Origin: Plasmodium malariae
Lineage: Eukaryota > Apicomplexa > Aconoidasida > Haemosporida > Plasmodiidae
Direction of reading: 5' to 3'
Length of the DNA stretch: 64,000 bases
Assembly (NCBI RefSeq): GCF_900090045.1
Contig: NC_041782.1
Span: 1,707,001-1,771,000, forward strand
Position numbers and translations under genes: made by a program. A model generated the notes under the pieces. The model searched no databases. It was not told the origin of the DNA and was given only the letters and a program-made list of their open reading frames with translations. Of the stretch, positions 35,993 to 48,034 are shown in pieces (the stretch's first letter is position 1; each line of letters begins with the position of its first letter).

Positions 35993-36249
35993 TCGTCGGT
36001 TACCCCTCTCTATTTATTGTCCATCGTTATTCTTCTATTTATTCCTATCATTTTCCCTCATATGTAAAACTTTTTTTTTTTTTTTTTTTTTTTTTAAATG
36101 TATTTTAGCGCATGTCAGTTATATTAATGTGCATATATTTATAAATTGTGCTGTACAGTATTATTTTTTCAAATTAGTTCATATATATTATGTTCGTTTA
36201 TGTAAATTTTTTTTTTTTTTTTAAATTCTGTCTTATTTAGTATATTTCC

Positions 36250-36289
<40 letters not shown>

Positions 36290-36664
36290 GTCAATAGTTG
36301 CCCATTCCATTAAACTTTTTTCTTTTTTTTTTTTTTTTTTTTTTTTTTTGCATTTTTATGATTGTATTAAAAAGCAAAGGCTGATAATTGCACTGCAAGC
36401 GTATTTATGCTTTACAGCGAGTTTGTTACGTTACGCTTATTACAGCTTGCTAGTTACTACTTACGTGTTACTTCCTATGCGTAATCATTTATGTATGATT
36501 TGTTTATATTTGTAAACGTCTCTCTTGCATACTTCCCCTTTGTACCCATCATTTCTGTTTATTTCATTTTTTTTTTTTTTTTTTTATGTTGTTATTCTAT
36601 CTCATTTTTAAGAGACAAGAAAAACAACAACAACAACAACAACAACAAAAAAAAGAACATAGAA

Positions 36665-36836
36665 ACGAATAAAATCTATGTCTCTAAACGAATAAAATCT
36701 GTGTCTAAACGAATAAAATCTGTGTCTAAACGAATAAAATCTGTGTCTAAACGAATAAAATCTGTGTCTAAACGAATAAAATCTGTGTCTAAACGAATAA
36801 AATCTGTGTCTAAACGAATAAAATCTATGTCTTTAA
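36665..36836. repeat. 21-nt minisatellite (AAACGAATAAAATCTGTGTCT)
   Basis: Eight near-identical 21-nt units, which preserve a frame (Ser-Lys-Arg-Ile-Lys-Ser-Val) because 21 is a multiple of 3, preceded by a (CAA)n run at 36626-36647. Confidence 0.97.
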
Positions 36837-37337
36837 ATTAATAAAAATACATGCCATTAAATTAATAAAATGCGGCCAATATGCAAATAAATGATGCAGA
36901 GATGATGCACAGATGATTTAAACAGAATTAAGGTGGGCATGCTAAATATGTCAAACGAAAGTTCATATTTCGGTTTAATCTTTACTATGGATTATTTGTG
37001 TTCATATAATATAAAAGAACGCGGGCTTTTAGAATGTATATTTCGAATGGCGGATGATAAAAAAAAAAGAAAAAATACATAAAGAACATGTTGATGGAAT
37101 AACTACATCGTCAAACAATTTTTGTTACGTGAAGTTTATAAATACATAAAAAAAAGAGTGCATTGAGAGGAGAAAAATATATGTATATTGAAAGGGCGTA
37201 AATAAAAACGTATAAAATATAAAAGAGTAAAAACATAAAATCATAAAAGCATAAAATTGTAAATGTATAATTATGTGAACAGGTGTTCACATACTGCGCA
37301 AACTTTATTTCAATAAAGCAGTTTACATGAAAAAAAC

Positions 37338-37368
<31 letters not shown>

Positions 37369-37469
37369 ACATCCTGTATATACAGATTAAAGACACGCTT
37401 AAAAAATCGAGGGGGAGGAAAAAAAAGAACCACAAACTCAAAAATATACAAAAAATGAAAACAAAAATG

Positions 37470-37765
37470 AACAGTAACAAAAACAGTAACAAAAACAGTA
37501 ACACAAACGAAACACAAATAGTAACACAAACAGTAACACAAACAGTAACACAAACAGTAACACAAACAGTAACACAAACAGTAACACAAACAAACACAGT
37601 AACACAAACAGTAACACAAACAGTAACACAAACAGTAACACAAACAGTAACACAAACAGTAACACAAACAGTAACACAAACAGTAACACAAACAGTAACA
37701 CAAACAGTAACAAAAACAGTAACAAAAACAGTAACACAAACGTAACACAAATAGTAACACAAACG
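37470..37765. repeat. 12-nt minisatellite (ACACAAACAGTA)
   Basis: About 24 units of ACACAAACAGTA, with ACAAAAACAGTA variants at both ends. Open in all frames (Val-Thr-Gln-Thr on plus, Cys-Tyr-Cys-Leu or Leu-Leu-Phe-Val on minus). It lies some 185 bp past the ValRS stop codon. Confidence 0.97.
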
Positions 37766-37949
37766 TGTGGGCATACTCGTGCACGTGTTGTCTCTTAAAG
37801 ACGATATGTGATGTAAGTTCCGCTATACGGAAAAAAAAAAAAAGAAGTCTTCTCAATTTTTATATGCATTTTTTTCTTCCTAAATAAATTGTATATTTCC
37901 TTCATTTCGCGTTTTTTAAAATGCACATTCCATTCGGCTATGTTTTAAG

Positions 37950-40900
37950 TTATGACAACATTATAAAAAAATCGCTACTGCACAATATCTGTTTCCCCTT
38001 TAACTTATGGCTGCGTTCTTTTTCCTTATTAAGACGAACTTCCGGATGGCTTAGCGCCTCCTTATCGTGCACAAAATAAACGTTCGAGCCGAACAAGTTG
38101 TGCAAGCAAGCTTCTTCATTCTTGAAGTATTCCATGGGAATTTGTTGTCCACTTGTCTTCAAATATATATGCACTGATTTGTGGTTATATGCACCGTTCT
38201 TTTTGTAATTACGAAGAAAATTAACTATTTGAGTAAATTGGACAAAGTATTTTTCCTCCGTATTGTTTTTATTTACGTTAATAAAATTTTGATTTTTAAA
38301 AAAATCGTAATTACAAGATAGAAATTTTTTTTTTTTTTCTTTTGACCTGACCTGTTCATATTTTAAATTAAGTTGTATGAACAAGATCTCAGCTATATGT
38401 GGGATGAATGGATATAAAACTTTTAATAAACCATTAAAAATAAAAAATATTAAAAAAGTATTTATCTCATTATTATCATCATTATATGCATAATAATTTA
38501 AATAAAATTTTGAAAAATATGTCATTATATAATTATGAATAATGTTAATACTTTTTTGCAAATTATGATTTTTCATTTCATGTACTACCGAATTGATAGT
38601 ATTACAATATAAATTAAAAATTCCTATATTTGATATTTTGCATATACTTTTTTCCTTTAAAAAATCATATATTTTTTTATTATTATCTAAGAAATAATTT
38701 CTCATATTGTTATATAAATAGAAAGAACAATTTTTTTTAATAAAATTGGCTATATTCCATATTTTCCTTACAAATTTTTTACTCTTACGAATACAGTTAT
38801 CAGAGAAAATAATATCCTCTGTTCCTTTTTGAAGAAAACTAAAACACATCCTCAAACAGTCTACATTTACATTTTCCAAGTACTTGTTATAATAAGTGGA
38901 ATTCTCGTCGCTCTTGCTGATTTTCTTTCCCACGTTGTCTTTCAGCATACCATGAAATTTTATCACATTGGAAAGGCGGTAGCCCTGCGGGGGGGGGCCC
39001 GAGCTACGTTCCCGCACTTCAGCGCTGCCTACACTGCTTTCGCTTCCCACACTGCTCACACTGCTTACATCGCTAACATTAAGAATCTCCTTAATGTGGT
39101 CATGCTTCATAAAGTAGTGCAGTAGGATGAAGCTCCTGAGGATCCACGGGTAAAGAATATCTTTTCCCGTGCAAATGAAATCAACTAAGCATCCCTTGTG
39201 TCTAAGCAGGCGTTTTATATTTATTCCGCTTTGATGCAAACAATGTAGGAAATATAGTGATGAGGAAAACCAGCTATCCAAAACGTCCTTTTCTTGTTTT
39301 AGATCTTCCTTTTTAATTATTCCCATTTTGAAATAATTCGAATCGACCAAATTTTCATATGCTTCATCCACATTTGTACCGTATACGTAACAAGTGGGTG
39401 GGTTCCCGTTTACGTCTTCTGTGCTGAAGGTAGGGGAAGCAATAGAGGGAGTGGTACTTTCAGTGGCAGCAATAGTTGGGGTAGTGGCAGTGGTAGCAGT
39501 ATTGGTAGCAGTATTGGTAGCAGTAGTGGTAGCAGTAGTGGTAGCAGTAGCAGTAGCAGTGGTTCGGACTGCCGAATCACTAGCTGGTGCCCCTACCTGT
39601 TCATATTTATACAGTGGAATGGGATGACCGTATGGAATTTGACGATTCAGTAACCACTCCGGACTGTTTATGTAATCATACAAAAAGTATTTCTTATATT
39701 TCAAAGGTATTACAGTGAAGTTTTCGTTAGGTGCATTCTCATAAAAAAGTTGAGTTATCTTGTCATACTTTATGCTCCACTGTTCTGCAAGTGTTAATGT
39801 GCATTTGTGATTCTTATAATATGCACATTTGAAGATACTACTACTCTTCTTTGTTTCTACAAAATTTATTATTGAGTCGTCATTTTGTTTTTCTAGTCTC
39901 TTCAATAATTGTTTTTCTTCATCCGAATAAACAAAATTACCATTCATTTCATTTTCATTATATGGTACCTTATATAATCTATTGTTGTTACGTAAGATAG
40001 TTGAATATGCTTCCCTCTTTATAGAAAATACAGGTATGAATATGTCTTCAGTTTCATCATCTACATCACTCGCTAGGCAGATACATATATTTTTTTTTTT
40101 ACAGAAAATTAGGGGTACTGCTACCTTATTGGAAAAAGGAATCAAAGCATATTTATTTTGGTATTTCTCCTTGTCTGAAGAATAATACAAAACTGCAATT
40201 AATCGGTTTAAATCATGAATAGATTCCAACTCGATGGAAACAAAGGGTGGATTTCTTCCACCTCGTTCGGCTCCTTTGGAAGCGACTTCTCTTTGTGCAC
40301 CTTCTCTTTCACTTACGTAATTAAAATGATACGAATTCTTTCCAAAAAATTTTACAGTACCCGAGTTAGGATTTTCTCTCGAGCTCTCCACATTACGCGG
40401 ATCATTACGCCAGTTATTATGCTGCATGTAGTCTGTGGTCCCGCCTGCTTTTTCCACGCAGTGATCCCTGTCAAGTTCAACATTACAGTCGTCAATTTTG
40501 TTACAGCCACTAACGTTAACACTTCGAGTAGTACCCGTAACACCGATATCAGTGGCTCTGTTGATGGCATCACTGTTTGAATTGCTGTCCAAAGACAACC
40601 CTTGTGATCGCGTATAGTCCATATCATTTACTATATACAACTTCAACAAGTACCTATCTTTCTGCTCCTTTCTAAATTGTAAGTCAAACCTTGGAATTAT
40701 CGTATTCATATCTTCACAGTAATAAACAGGATACAATTTTTTTACGATTAAATTGTCTTTATATAAAATTTTAAATGCCCTACTGATAATCATTTGCATC
40801 CTATCATCCATTGTACTGTAAAACTTCTTTTCATCAACAATGATGTTCATTTGTTGTAAACTTTTTAAAATATCTTGTTTTAAGTTTTCTTGCCATTTTA

Positions 40901-42164
40901 TTATTTCACTTATATATTCTTCTTTACTCCAGTGGTCCTTCTTTTTGAATTCTTTTGAAAACATTTCGTGAGCACTTAGACCTCCATGATCTGTACCTGT
41001 TGAAAAAGGGGGAGAATGGATTGAAAAAAGCTATGATCAATGGGTAAAGATACTAAACGGGGTGAGACACAGGTGCACAGGGATTTGTGCATGAGTGAAT
41101 GTGCGTAGGTTCGTGCACATGTACCCACATACATACTGCTACATGCATATATATATATATATATATATGTATATGCAAGTTCGCATGCCTGCCTAATGGG
41201 CAGCCTCCTCCACATGCACATTACCATAAAGGGGAATGACATACTTCGATAAGATGTGCTTATTGAATAGGCACAGAATATCCTGGTAGATATAATTGAA
41301 ATAATGACCAGCATGTAACTGTCCTGATAAATTCGGAGGAGGATAAATTAAAATAAAAGAATTAGAATAATGAGACGAGTTGAACTTTTCAAAATACTTT
41401 CTATCTCTATCCTTTCTAAACAAATACATATAATTTATAAGTTCTTTGTTGTAAATATTTTCATATTCGTCAATATTGTACAAATGTAAAAAAGGATCTA
41501 CATAAAAACTCGAACTTATTGTAAATCTCCTTAGAATTGTATTAATTATATCATCATTTAAATGTAAAGGATCTTTTTTAAAAAAATTGTAGTTTAACAA
41601 ATAATTATGTCGTGTACATCTTATCCTATATATCGCTTCAAGAATATCATTAGTTATCTTTTTCGATTTGCTTTGATGATGTTTTATCATTACTCCTAGT
41701 GTACATCTTTTTTTATTTTCTAAATTGGTTTCATTTAAATTTAAAAGAATTTTCTTTTTTTTTTTCCCATACGATTTTTTAAAAAAAAGGGAACGGGAGG
41801 GAAGCATAATATTGTTACTTGTTCCATCTGTCAAGTAGGGAGTGCCATATAGAAAGAAAAGAATACACTCGCGGTAGTTTGCTTTTATCTCTACTTCATT
41901 ATTTGTCATATTTTCTACTTCTTTTTGTTTTTTCCATTTTCGCTTTTTTCCACCCCTATATTTATAAATAGGCTGACTCCTACCTTTTACAACCTGCGAA
42001 ATTGAGTAGCCTACACTTGGACCTTCCCCACGCTTACTGTTACATTGTGTGGTAAGGGCATGTAATAATTTCACTCTATTTGATGGCTTTCTTTTTAAAA
42101 ATACGGTTGAACTGAAATGTACACAAAGATAAATAATGCACAGGGAGGTTAATAACCCTTTCAT
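37950..42164 (-). CDS. ValRS: Valine--tRNA ligase, apicoplast-targeted
   Basis: Class Ia synthetase charging tRNA-Val. Two exons: 41225-42164 (ATG at 42164; donor TATG|GTAATG) and 37950-40996 (acceptor TTTTTCAACAG), 1,328 residues. The join restores YGTDHGG, the synthetase GTDHAG motif. Residues 1-22 are a signal peptide (MKGLLTSLCIIYLCVHF) followed by a basic stretch, the bipartite leader of apicoplast proteins. The HIGH motif is PPPNLSGQLHAGH (275-287); PPPN and DVLDSWFSSSLYF mark ValRS as opposed to IleRS or LeuRS. KMSKS is KISKS (1005-1009). An anticodon-binding segment follows (KSKKFVRKIWNIANF). About 400 residues longer than bacterial ValRS because of Asn/Lys insertions and an Ala/Thr-rich tract near 39480-39560. 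The conserved editing residues were not checked. The intron (40997-41224) has a (TA)n tract. Confidence 0.9.
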
Positions 42165-42641
42165 AATTAGTACACTAACAAACTCTTAAAAAAAAGGGGG
42201 GAAAACGGAAAATAGGACAAAGGGAAAAAAAAAAAAAAAAAAAGAAAATTTTTTTTTTTGCTCAGCTTCACTGCCCAGATTTGCCTGAACAAGTCATGTC
42301 AAAAGCGTCCTTGCTGCTTCGACTTTTTTCCTTCCTTCATTTTTTCCCCTTTTTTTAATATTTTCAATAATAACATCAATGGAAGCAATGGTAGCAATCG
42401 CACCAAAAGCAGTAATAGTGGTAAATTATGTATATCCCTTTATTTTCTACCTGTCTGTGTGGAACAGTAACTGATTATACGCGATGAGAAAAAAAGGGAA
42501 ACTATAAAATGTCTGTTCATTGGAAACTACACGTGTAGGGTGGAAGCTGCCATAATATACGTACTCTCCGTATGTGCATACATATATGCATATGTGTATG
42601 CACATATGTATACATGTATGTATGTTTGTATTTATGTATAA
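42165..42641. other. Intergenic with an unassigned open segment
   Basis: Upstream of ValRS. The plus strand shows a textbook acceptor (poly-T then GCTCAG at 42260-42265), followed by open frames: phase 2 reads FTAQICLNKSCQKRPCCF and continues through an Asn/Ser-rich part to a stop at 42470; phase 0 reads LHCPDLPEQVMSKASLLLRL to a nearer stop. No first exon fits in the 80 bp between here and the ValRS start. A minus-strand frame (DVIIENIKKRGKNEGRKK) is open as well. Unresolved. Confidence 0.25.
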
Positions 42642-42968
42642 CTACTCAGGCGCCTGAGAAGGCACATAACGAAGGGTGGTGTTTCCCCGTCCGTAAACCT
42701 TGAAAGGGATCTCTCTCAGAAGTAGAGCTTTATTACAGTGACAATTGAGCTTATATATATTATTCAAAAAGAACTCAGTGTTTCAGTAGTTTTATTTTTT
42801 ATCACCTACTACTCATACTGTACAACATATACCTTTCTAATGCTAAATCTGTTCATCTGATTTTAAGCTTATATTTGCTAAGGAGGACGTCTACAGATAC
42901 TTTTGAGCAAGGCAATTCTGTAAGAGGCTTATAACGCTACTCCACTGTGCCTCTCGTAAAATCCTCAT
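42642..42968 (-). CDS. Small three-exon gene, 63 residues, unknown function
   Basis: Not recognised. Exon 1: 42901-42968, ATG at 42968, reads MRILREAQWSSVISLLQNCL then AQ; donor AA|GTATCT. Exon 2: a 16-nt microexon, 42833-42848, reads FSIRK; donor AAG|GTATAT. Exon 3: 42642-42749, reads LNCHCNKALLLREIPFKVYG then RGNTTLRYVPSQAPE, stop. Lengths 68, 16 and 108 nt sum to 64 codons including stop, so phase is kept. Introns are short, 52 and 83 nt. An alternative starts at the ATG at 42856 (MNRFSIRK) and skips exon 1, giving 43 residues; a short first intron makes this worth considering. The segment is clearly less AT-rich than its surroundings. The basic, amphipathic start would suit a small mitochondrial protein such as a ribosomal or respiratory-complex subunit, but I have no homologue to support that. 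Confidence 0.6.
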
Positions 42969-43014
42969 ACACATGTATATGGAGATATATGTATGTATAT
43001 ATATATGTATAAAT

Positions 43015-43048
<34 letters not shown>

Positions 43049-43452
43049 TTATGTTGTATTTGTATTTGTGTATTTATTCGTATATATATATGTACATGTA
43101 CGCATATCTGTATTCTGTAAGGGTGCCCCGTGCACTTCACAGTAGCCTCATCACATTCGCTCACTTTTGTATACTAACTTTTACGTTAAAGAAAAACAAA
43201 AAGTAAATCTAAAAAATGCATTCTCTTCATGTTTTTATGCTGCTCCGTTAGTTCTTCTACTTCTACTTCTACTTCTACTCTTTTTTTTTTTTTCTTTTTT
43301 TTACGTCCCTTTAAAAGATATAAAAAAAGATCATCCATTTTTTGTAAAAGGAATTTTCAAGTTTCTTCTCATGAAGAAAATTCAAATTGGGTATTCGCAT
43401 AAATGAACACAAAACGCATTTATACATAAAATGATGAATATATACACGTATA

Positions 43453-43504
<52 letters not shown>

Positions 43505-44013
43505 TATATATACACTTATATGCATATTCCATGCCGCATTTTTCCCCTCTTTTTCTTTCTACATTATTATGCTCTATATGCATAAAATAATGCAAATGTA
43601 AGGCACTGTTAATATTAAACGGGAAAAAATTTATCTTTATGCTTATGCTTTTTTCTTTTTTTTCTGCTGAAGATTTCTTGTCCTTTTTATGGGTGCAAGT
43701 ATTACAAAGGTATAAACAAACGTATGTATGAGTTTATGCATGTATGTATGTACGTATATATGAATTTACGTACGTACTTAAGTATGTATGTAGGCATATA
43801 TATATATATATATATATATGTGAATAACTGTGCTAAAAAACGTAGCAAAAACGAACTGAAGTGGAAATAAAATAGTCTCCCTTACCCACAACGTATTTAC
43901 GATATATTTTATTTTTACTCTGTTAAAATATTTTTTGATAAGGCCTAGAAATGTATTGAATAGTTGCACAGGATGAGGCTGTAAATATAAATATATACAT
44001 AAATATAAATGTA

Positions 44014-44082
<69 letters not shown>

Positions 44083-44528
44083 GTACAAATATATATAAAT
44101 ATTAATGTATATATAAATATATATATAAATGTATAAATATATATACATAATTATATATAAACTTACGCATTTGCATATATGTATATATATCTATATACAC
44201 GCATTGTTTACACGTTCGAGAAAATTAAACGAGCCCTCAGAAGAACAACTGAAACTCTTAACTATATGTATTTTTGTAATATATAGATAGAAAGATGCAC
44301 ATAAGGCAGTCGCACTACCCCGTAAAGTAATGTTGTTTAGTCATCTTTATAATAAATACAAAGCGTATATTAAAAGGAAAAACAAATAATAGGGGGGAGG
44401 GGAAAAAAAAAAAAAAAAATCAAACATAGTGCACAGTAAGTAGTAGCAATTGTAGTATTAAACGCAGCACTTCCACTTCCAGCCAAACACATATATACGC
44501 ACAGTTGCACTAGGGACTGAGCAGAATA
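42969..44528. other. Intergenic: AT repeats, one doubtful minus-strand segment
   Basis: Contains (TA)n tracts at 43020-43045, 43458-43501, 43798-43820 and 44022-44079. On the minus strand, 43330-43404 reads MRIPNLNFLHEKKLENSFY, and a frame at 43205-43272 reads VEVEVEELTEQHKNMKRMHF to a stop; they are separated by an A/T tract and are in different frames, and I cannot join them by consensus splice sites. I do not call a gene. Confidence 0.4.
44022..44082. repeat. (TA)n dinucleotide tract
   Basis: About thirty uninterrupted TA units; similar long tracts occur at 43458-43501, 53924-53996 and 60512-60571. Translations are Tyr-Ile repeats and not genes. Confidence 0.97.
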
Positions 44529-47267
44529 ATGAAAGGAGGAGGGTTTTACAAAGGGACGAGCACAGAACAGACTCCTTTCTTTGGGGATAAGGAAAAAAAA
44601 TTGATGGAAAAACTCGTATGGCCAGAAATATACAATTACAAAATAGATGTAACCAAAATTAATTTTAATGTAGTAGAAAAATGGATAAACAAAAAGCTAA
44701 TAGAAATCTTAGGTTTTGAAGATGATATCTTATATGAGTATTGCATATCACAGTTAAAATATGCCAAGGAGAAAAAAGGTTAGCCCTCAGCCTGGTGCCC
44801 TCACCCAAGCGTCTGTCCAGCGCGCACGAACATATATACATATATATATATTGTATACATGTGTATATATACCTATGTGTATATATACTTATGTGTATAT
44901 ATACTTATGTGTATATATACGTATGTGTCTATACACTGGTGCATTCTCCTCACTCTCACACATTCCATTGCGATTTACTTCTTTCACAAGATGATGAAGA
45001 ACAGAATTATTTAAATGCAAAAAAGCTAAAAATTAACTTGACTGGATTTATAGGTAATTCGAAAAAAGGAAAAAAAAAAAAAAAAAATAATAAATAATAA
45101 AAGCTTTAACAAAACAGAAACGAAGCGAAATAAAGACGCTGGAAAAAATGAACTTATAAGCGACGCATTATTCTAAAATTCTTTTCCTCAGGTAATAAGA
45201 AAAGTGAAATATTCGTTAGGGAACTATTAGAATTGTTAATATCTAATGAAAGAAATGAAGAAAAACTTTTAAGCTCATTAATGGAAAACAGGAAAAATGA
45301 AATGGAACAGGCGAAAAATCAAAATGAACTCATAAATGAAAATATAAAAAATATTAAAAGCATATATGCAGGTAAGGGATAAGTACTACTACTATTAGTT
45401 TAACCATTACTCATTTGTACAGATTCGTTCATATGTCCTCTACACATAAAGGGGAAAAAATAAAACAAGCATATCTTGGTGCACTGCATTATACGGAATT
45501 ACTTGATGTTGTTTTGCGTTCCTTCGGCGTGTTTTGCTTTGCTCCGTGGGGTTATGCTCTTTTGAATTTTGTCATTTTGTCGATTTGTCATTTTTCCACC
45601 TTTCAGTTGTTCATTTATTTTACAGTTTTATTTTACAGTTCTATCTTACAGTTCTATCTTACAGTTCTAGCTTACAGTTCTAGCTTACAGTTCTATCTTA
45701 CAGTTCTATCTTACAGTTCTATCTTACAGTTCTATCTTACAGTTCTATCTTACAGTTCTATTTTATTTTTTTATTATTTTGCTTCTTTCCCCCGTACGCA
45801 GAAAATAAACAGGGTGAACGGAACGACCAAGGAGGGGATGATAACCCTATCAGTGTAAGGAACAAACAACAAGAGAAAAAAGAAGAACAACAAGAACAAG
45901 AAACGGGTAAATACTCTTCAGAGCAAAGTGATAGTAATAGTTATAATAAAAAAAGAAAAGAAGGGGGAAAAAATAAAATAAAAACAAATGAGCATTCGAA
46001 TTCATCAGATCAGTCAGTATTACAGGATGAGCACTCAGAAAATGATAAAAATTACTATATGAAGAAAATTAGAAATAACACAAATAAAGATAGAAATAAA
46101 AAAGGTACGAGTAAACATTCGTCCATTTCGTCCAGTGATCAGAGTTGTTATTATAGCGCATCATTAGGTAGTCAAACATCGGAATATAAAGAAAAAAAAA
46201 AAAAAAAAAAAAAGGAACATAATGAAAGCAACGAAAGGGGGAGCAGTGACAGGTATGGTAGGAAGTACGAGATGGGAAGAGAAAGGGATGGGGGTAAATA
46301 TAGACATAGGAGTAGGTCAAGGGAAAGAAAAAAGCATAGGAGTAGGGATAGAGATAGAGATAGAGAAAGAGATAGAGAAAGAGATAGACATAATAGGGAT
46401 AGGGAAAGAGAAACACACAGGGATAAAGAAAGAGATAGACATAGACATATGGACAGAGAAAGGCATCGGGATAGACATAGAAGTAGGAATGGGGATTGGA
46501 AAAGAGAGAGAAGAAGGGAATCAAAAGAAATGCATGCTGATGAAATGAAGTCAAGAAGTGCATCATTTAATAATGAAAGAAATTATAAAGTGAAACAAAA
46601 AAACAAATATGAAAAACGACGTGACAGAAAAGAGAATAGTTTAACCAATTCGATTGAAAGAAGTAGTAATCCTTTGTCTAATTCATCTACATCATCAATC
46701 ATTGTTAAAAGGAAAAGAAGGAAAGAGAGAGTCATCACAAATAGTAGAAGTAATAGACACTGCAGAAGAGAAATTGAGAAGGAGGACGGGTAAGATATGT
46801 ATCCTATGTTTATATCGTATTTCATGTTTTGCTTGATTTTTCATTTTTGAGTTAAACATAAAATATTTTATGTATATTATAATATATTAATGAAAACCTT
46901 TTTGGTTTACAAATGTAGTCATGTTATCATCATTCAAACATCGATAGAGGTGTGCTTTCATCATTCACCCCTTTTTTCCCCTTTTCATTTTGCCACACCC
47001 ATACATTTAGCATATTTCATCCATTAGGTCGCTATTATATTATGATTTTAGCATTATTATTATTTGAGTAATATTATATAAGTACTGTTATTATTTTATC
47101 ATTATTTTCTTTTTTTTTTTCCCATCTTTGTTAGTTCATTGAAATTACACAAAGAGAATAAAATAAAAGAAATAGACAGCATAATGCAGAAAAAGAGTTA
47201 TAAACATTTCAAAAAGAAATTAAGAGCTTGGTCGTCGTCAGAAAGCGAAAAGGGCGAAGAGGATTAG
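44529..47267 (+). CDS. SRRM1: SRRM1/SRm160-like splicing coactivator (PWI + RS)
   Basis: Nuclear pre-mRNA splicing and 3'-end-processing coactivator. Five exons: 44529-44778, 44991-45053, 45192-45371, 45802-46789, 47135-47267; 537 residues, every phase agreeing. Residues 1-120 are the PWI domain: FYKGTSTEQTPFFGDKEKKL at the start matches the family's FFRGTSAEQD, NVVEKWINKKLIEILGFEDD carries the PWI-type core (KPWI becomes EKWI) and KINLTGFIG closes it. A coiled-coil segment follows (RELLELLISNERNEEKLL). Exon 4 then encodes a long RS/RD/RE domain (RDRDRERDRERDRHNRDRER), and exon 5 a short end, AWSSSESEKGEED. It is shorter than human SRRM1 because the RS region is smaller. Intron 3 contains a 13-nt minisatellite. 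The start is the first ATG and agrees with the family N-terminus. Confidence 0.92.
45625..45768. repeat. 13-nt minisatellite (TACAGTTCTATCT)
   Basis: About eleven units in intron 3 of the splicing factor gene. Each unit contains CAG after a pyrimidine-rich stretch, so the array offers a ladder of decoy 3' splice sites before the real acceptor at 45801. Confidence 0.95.
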
Positions 47268-47795
47268 ATGGCTGAAGGGGTAATACGGAAAGGTAGAATA
47301 TGTAAAAAATGGAAAATAGGGAAAAAAGAAAAGTATGCGAATTCTGCTTCATTGACACTGTAAAAGAATCGTCTTAGTCTTTTCAATGAACAGCATTTAC
47401 ATTTTACGAGAAAAAAAAAAAAAAAAAAAATGTTTTCTTCACTTGAACTCGGTTATATTCATCGAGCATAATACTTATAGGTAGTGTCTATATATTTTTG
47501 TTTTTTCATTGTACATTGTATGAAATGAACAAATGCATGTGAATGTATGTGAGTGACTGCAAATGTGTGTACAATTTATTTAAGCAAAAAGGGAGGGGGT
47601 GTACATAAAACGATCAATATTAACGAAGGAACAGGGGTAACGCAACGGGGGTGAAGGAGCGAGGATGAAGGAAATATCTTGTTCCCATTTTCGACTGTAT
47701 AATCTTTGTACATTTCATAAAAAGATAATTTTACTTTTTTTAAGACAAATTATAAAATATATTACAGTTAAGTTGATATATTTAAAAATAAAATG

Positions 47796-47834
<39 letters not shown>

Positions 47835-48034
47835 AAAAAAATGTAGTATATATGAGGGTAAATGTTATTACATACACAATAATATATAATGAAAACATAA
47901 TAATATACGTTACACACATAAATGACGTATATATACATGCATAGATATTGTACGTTGCACCTGCAAAAAGGCACACTTATTTTAAGAGGGTAAACTGATT
48001 AGTACGTCAGTGGTTATTTATGTGTTAATTATAC
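47268..48034. other. Convergent 3' intergenic region
   Basis: Lies between the stop codons of two convergent genes. It contains poly-A runs at 47411-47430 and 47800-47827 and otherwise unremarkable AT-rich sequence. I see no gene or structured RNA. Confidence 0.6.

Larger units (their letters stand above)
35669..37949. other. Intergenic: three minisatellites and one 31-codon ORF
   Basis: Convergent region between the PI-kinase and ValRS stop codons. It holds three minisatellites and poly-T runs of up to about 38 (36255-36287, 36329-36349). One complete short frame stands out: 36987-37082 (+), ATG reading MDYLCSYNIKERGLLECIF then RMADDKKKRKNT and stop. It is less AT-rich than its flanks but may be chance. 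Nothing else is supported. Confidence 0.4.

Noticed and set aside
37310..37856. Frames of 96-177 codons with Val-Thr-Gln-Thr or Cys-Tyr-Cys-Leu repeats
   Set aside because: Pure translations of a 12-nt minisatellite, open because the unit has no stop in any frame.
46069..46825. Minus-strand and out-of-frame plus ORFs over the RS domain
   Set aside because: The AGATAGAGA-type RS codons give open frames elsewhere; the PWI-RS gene explains the sequence.
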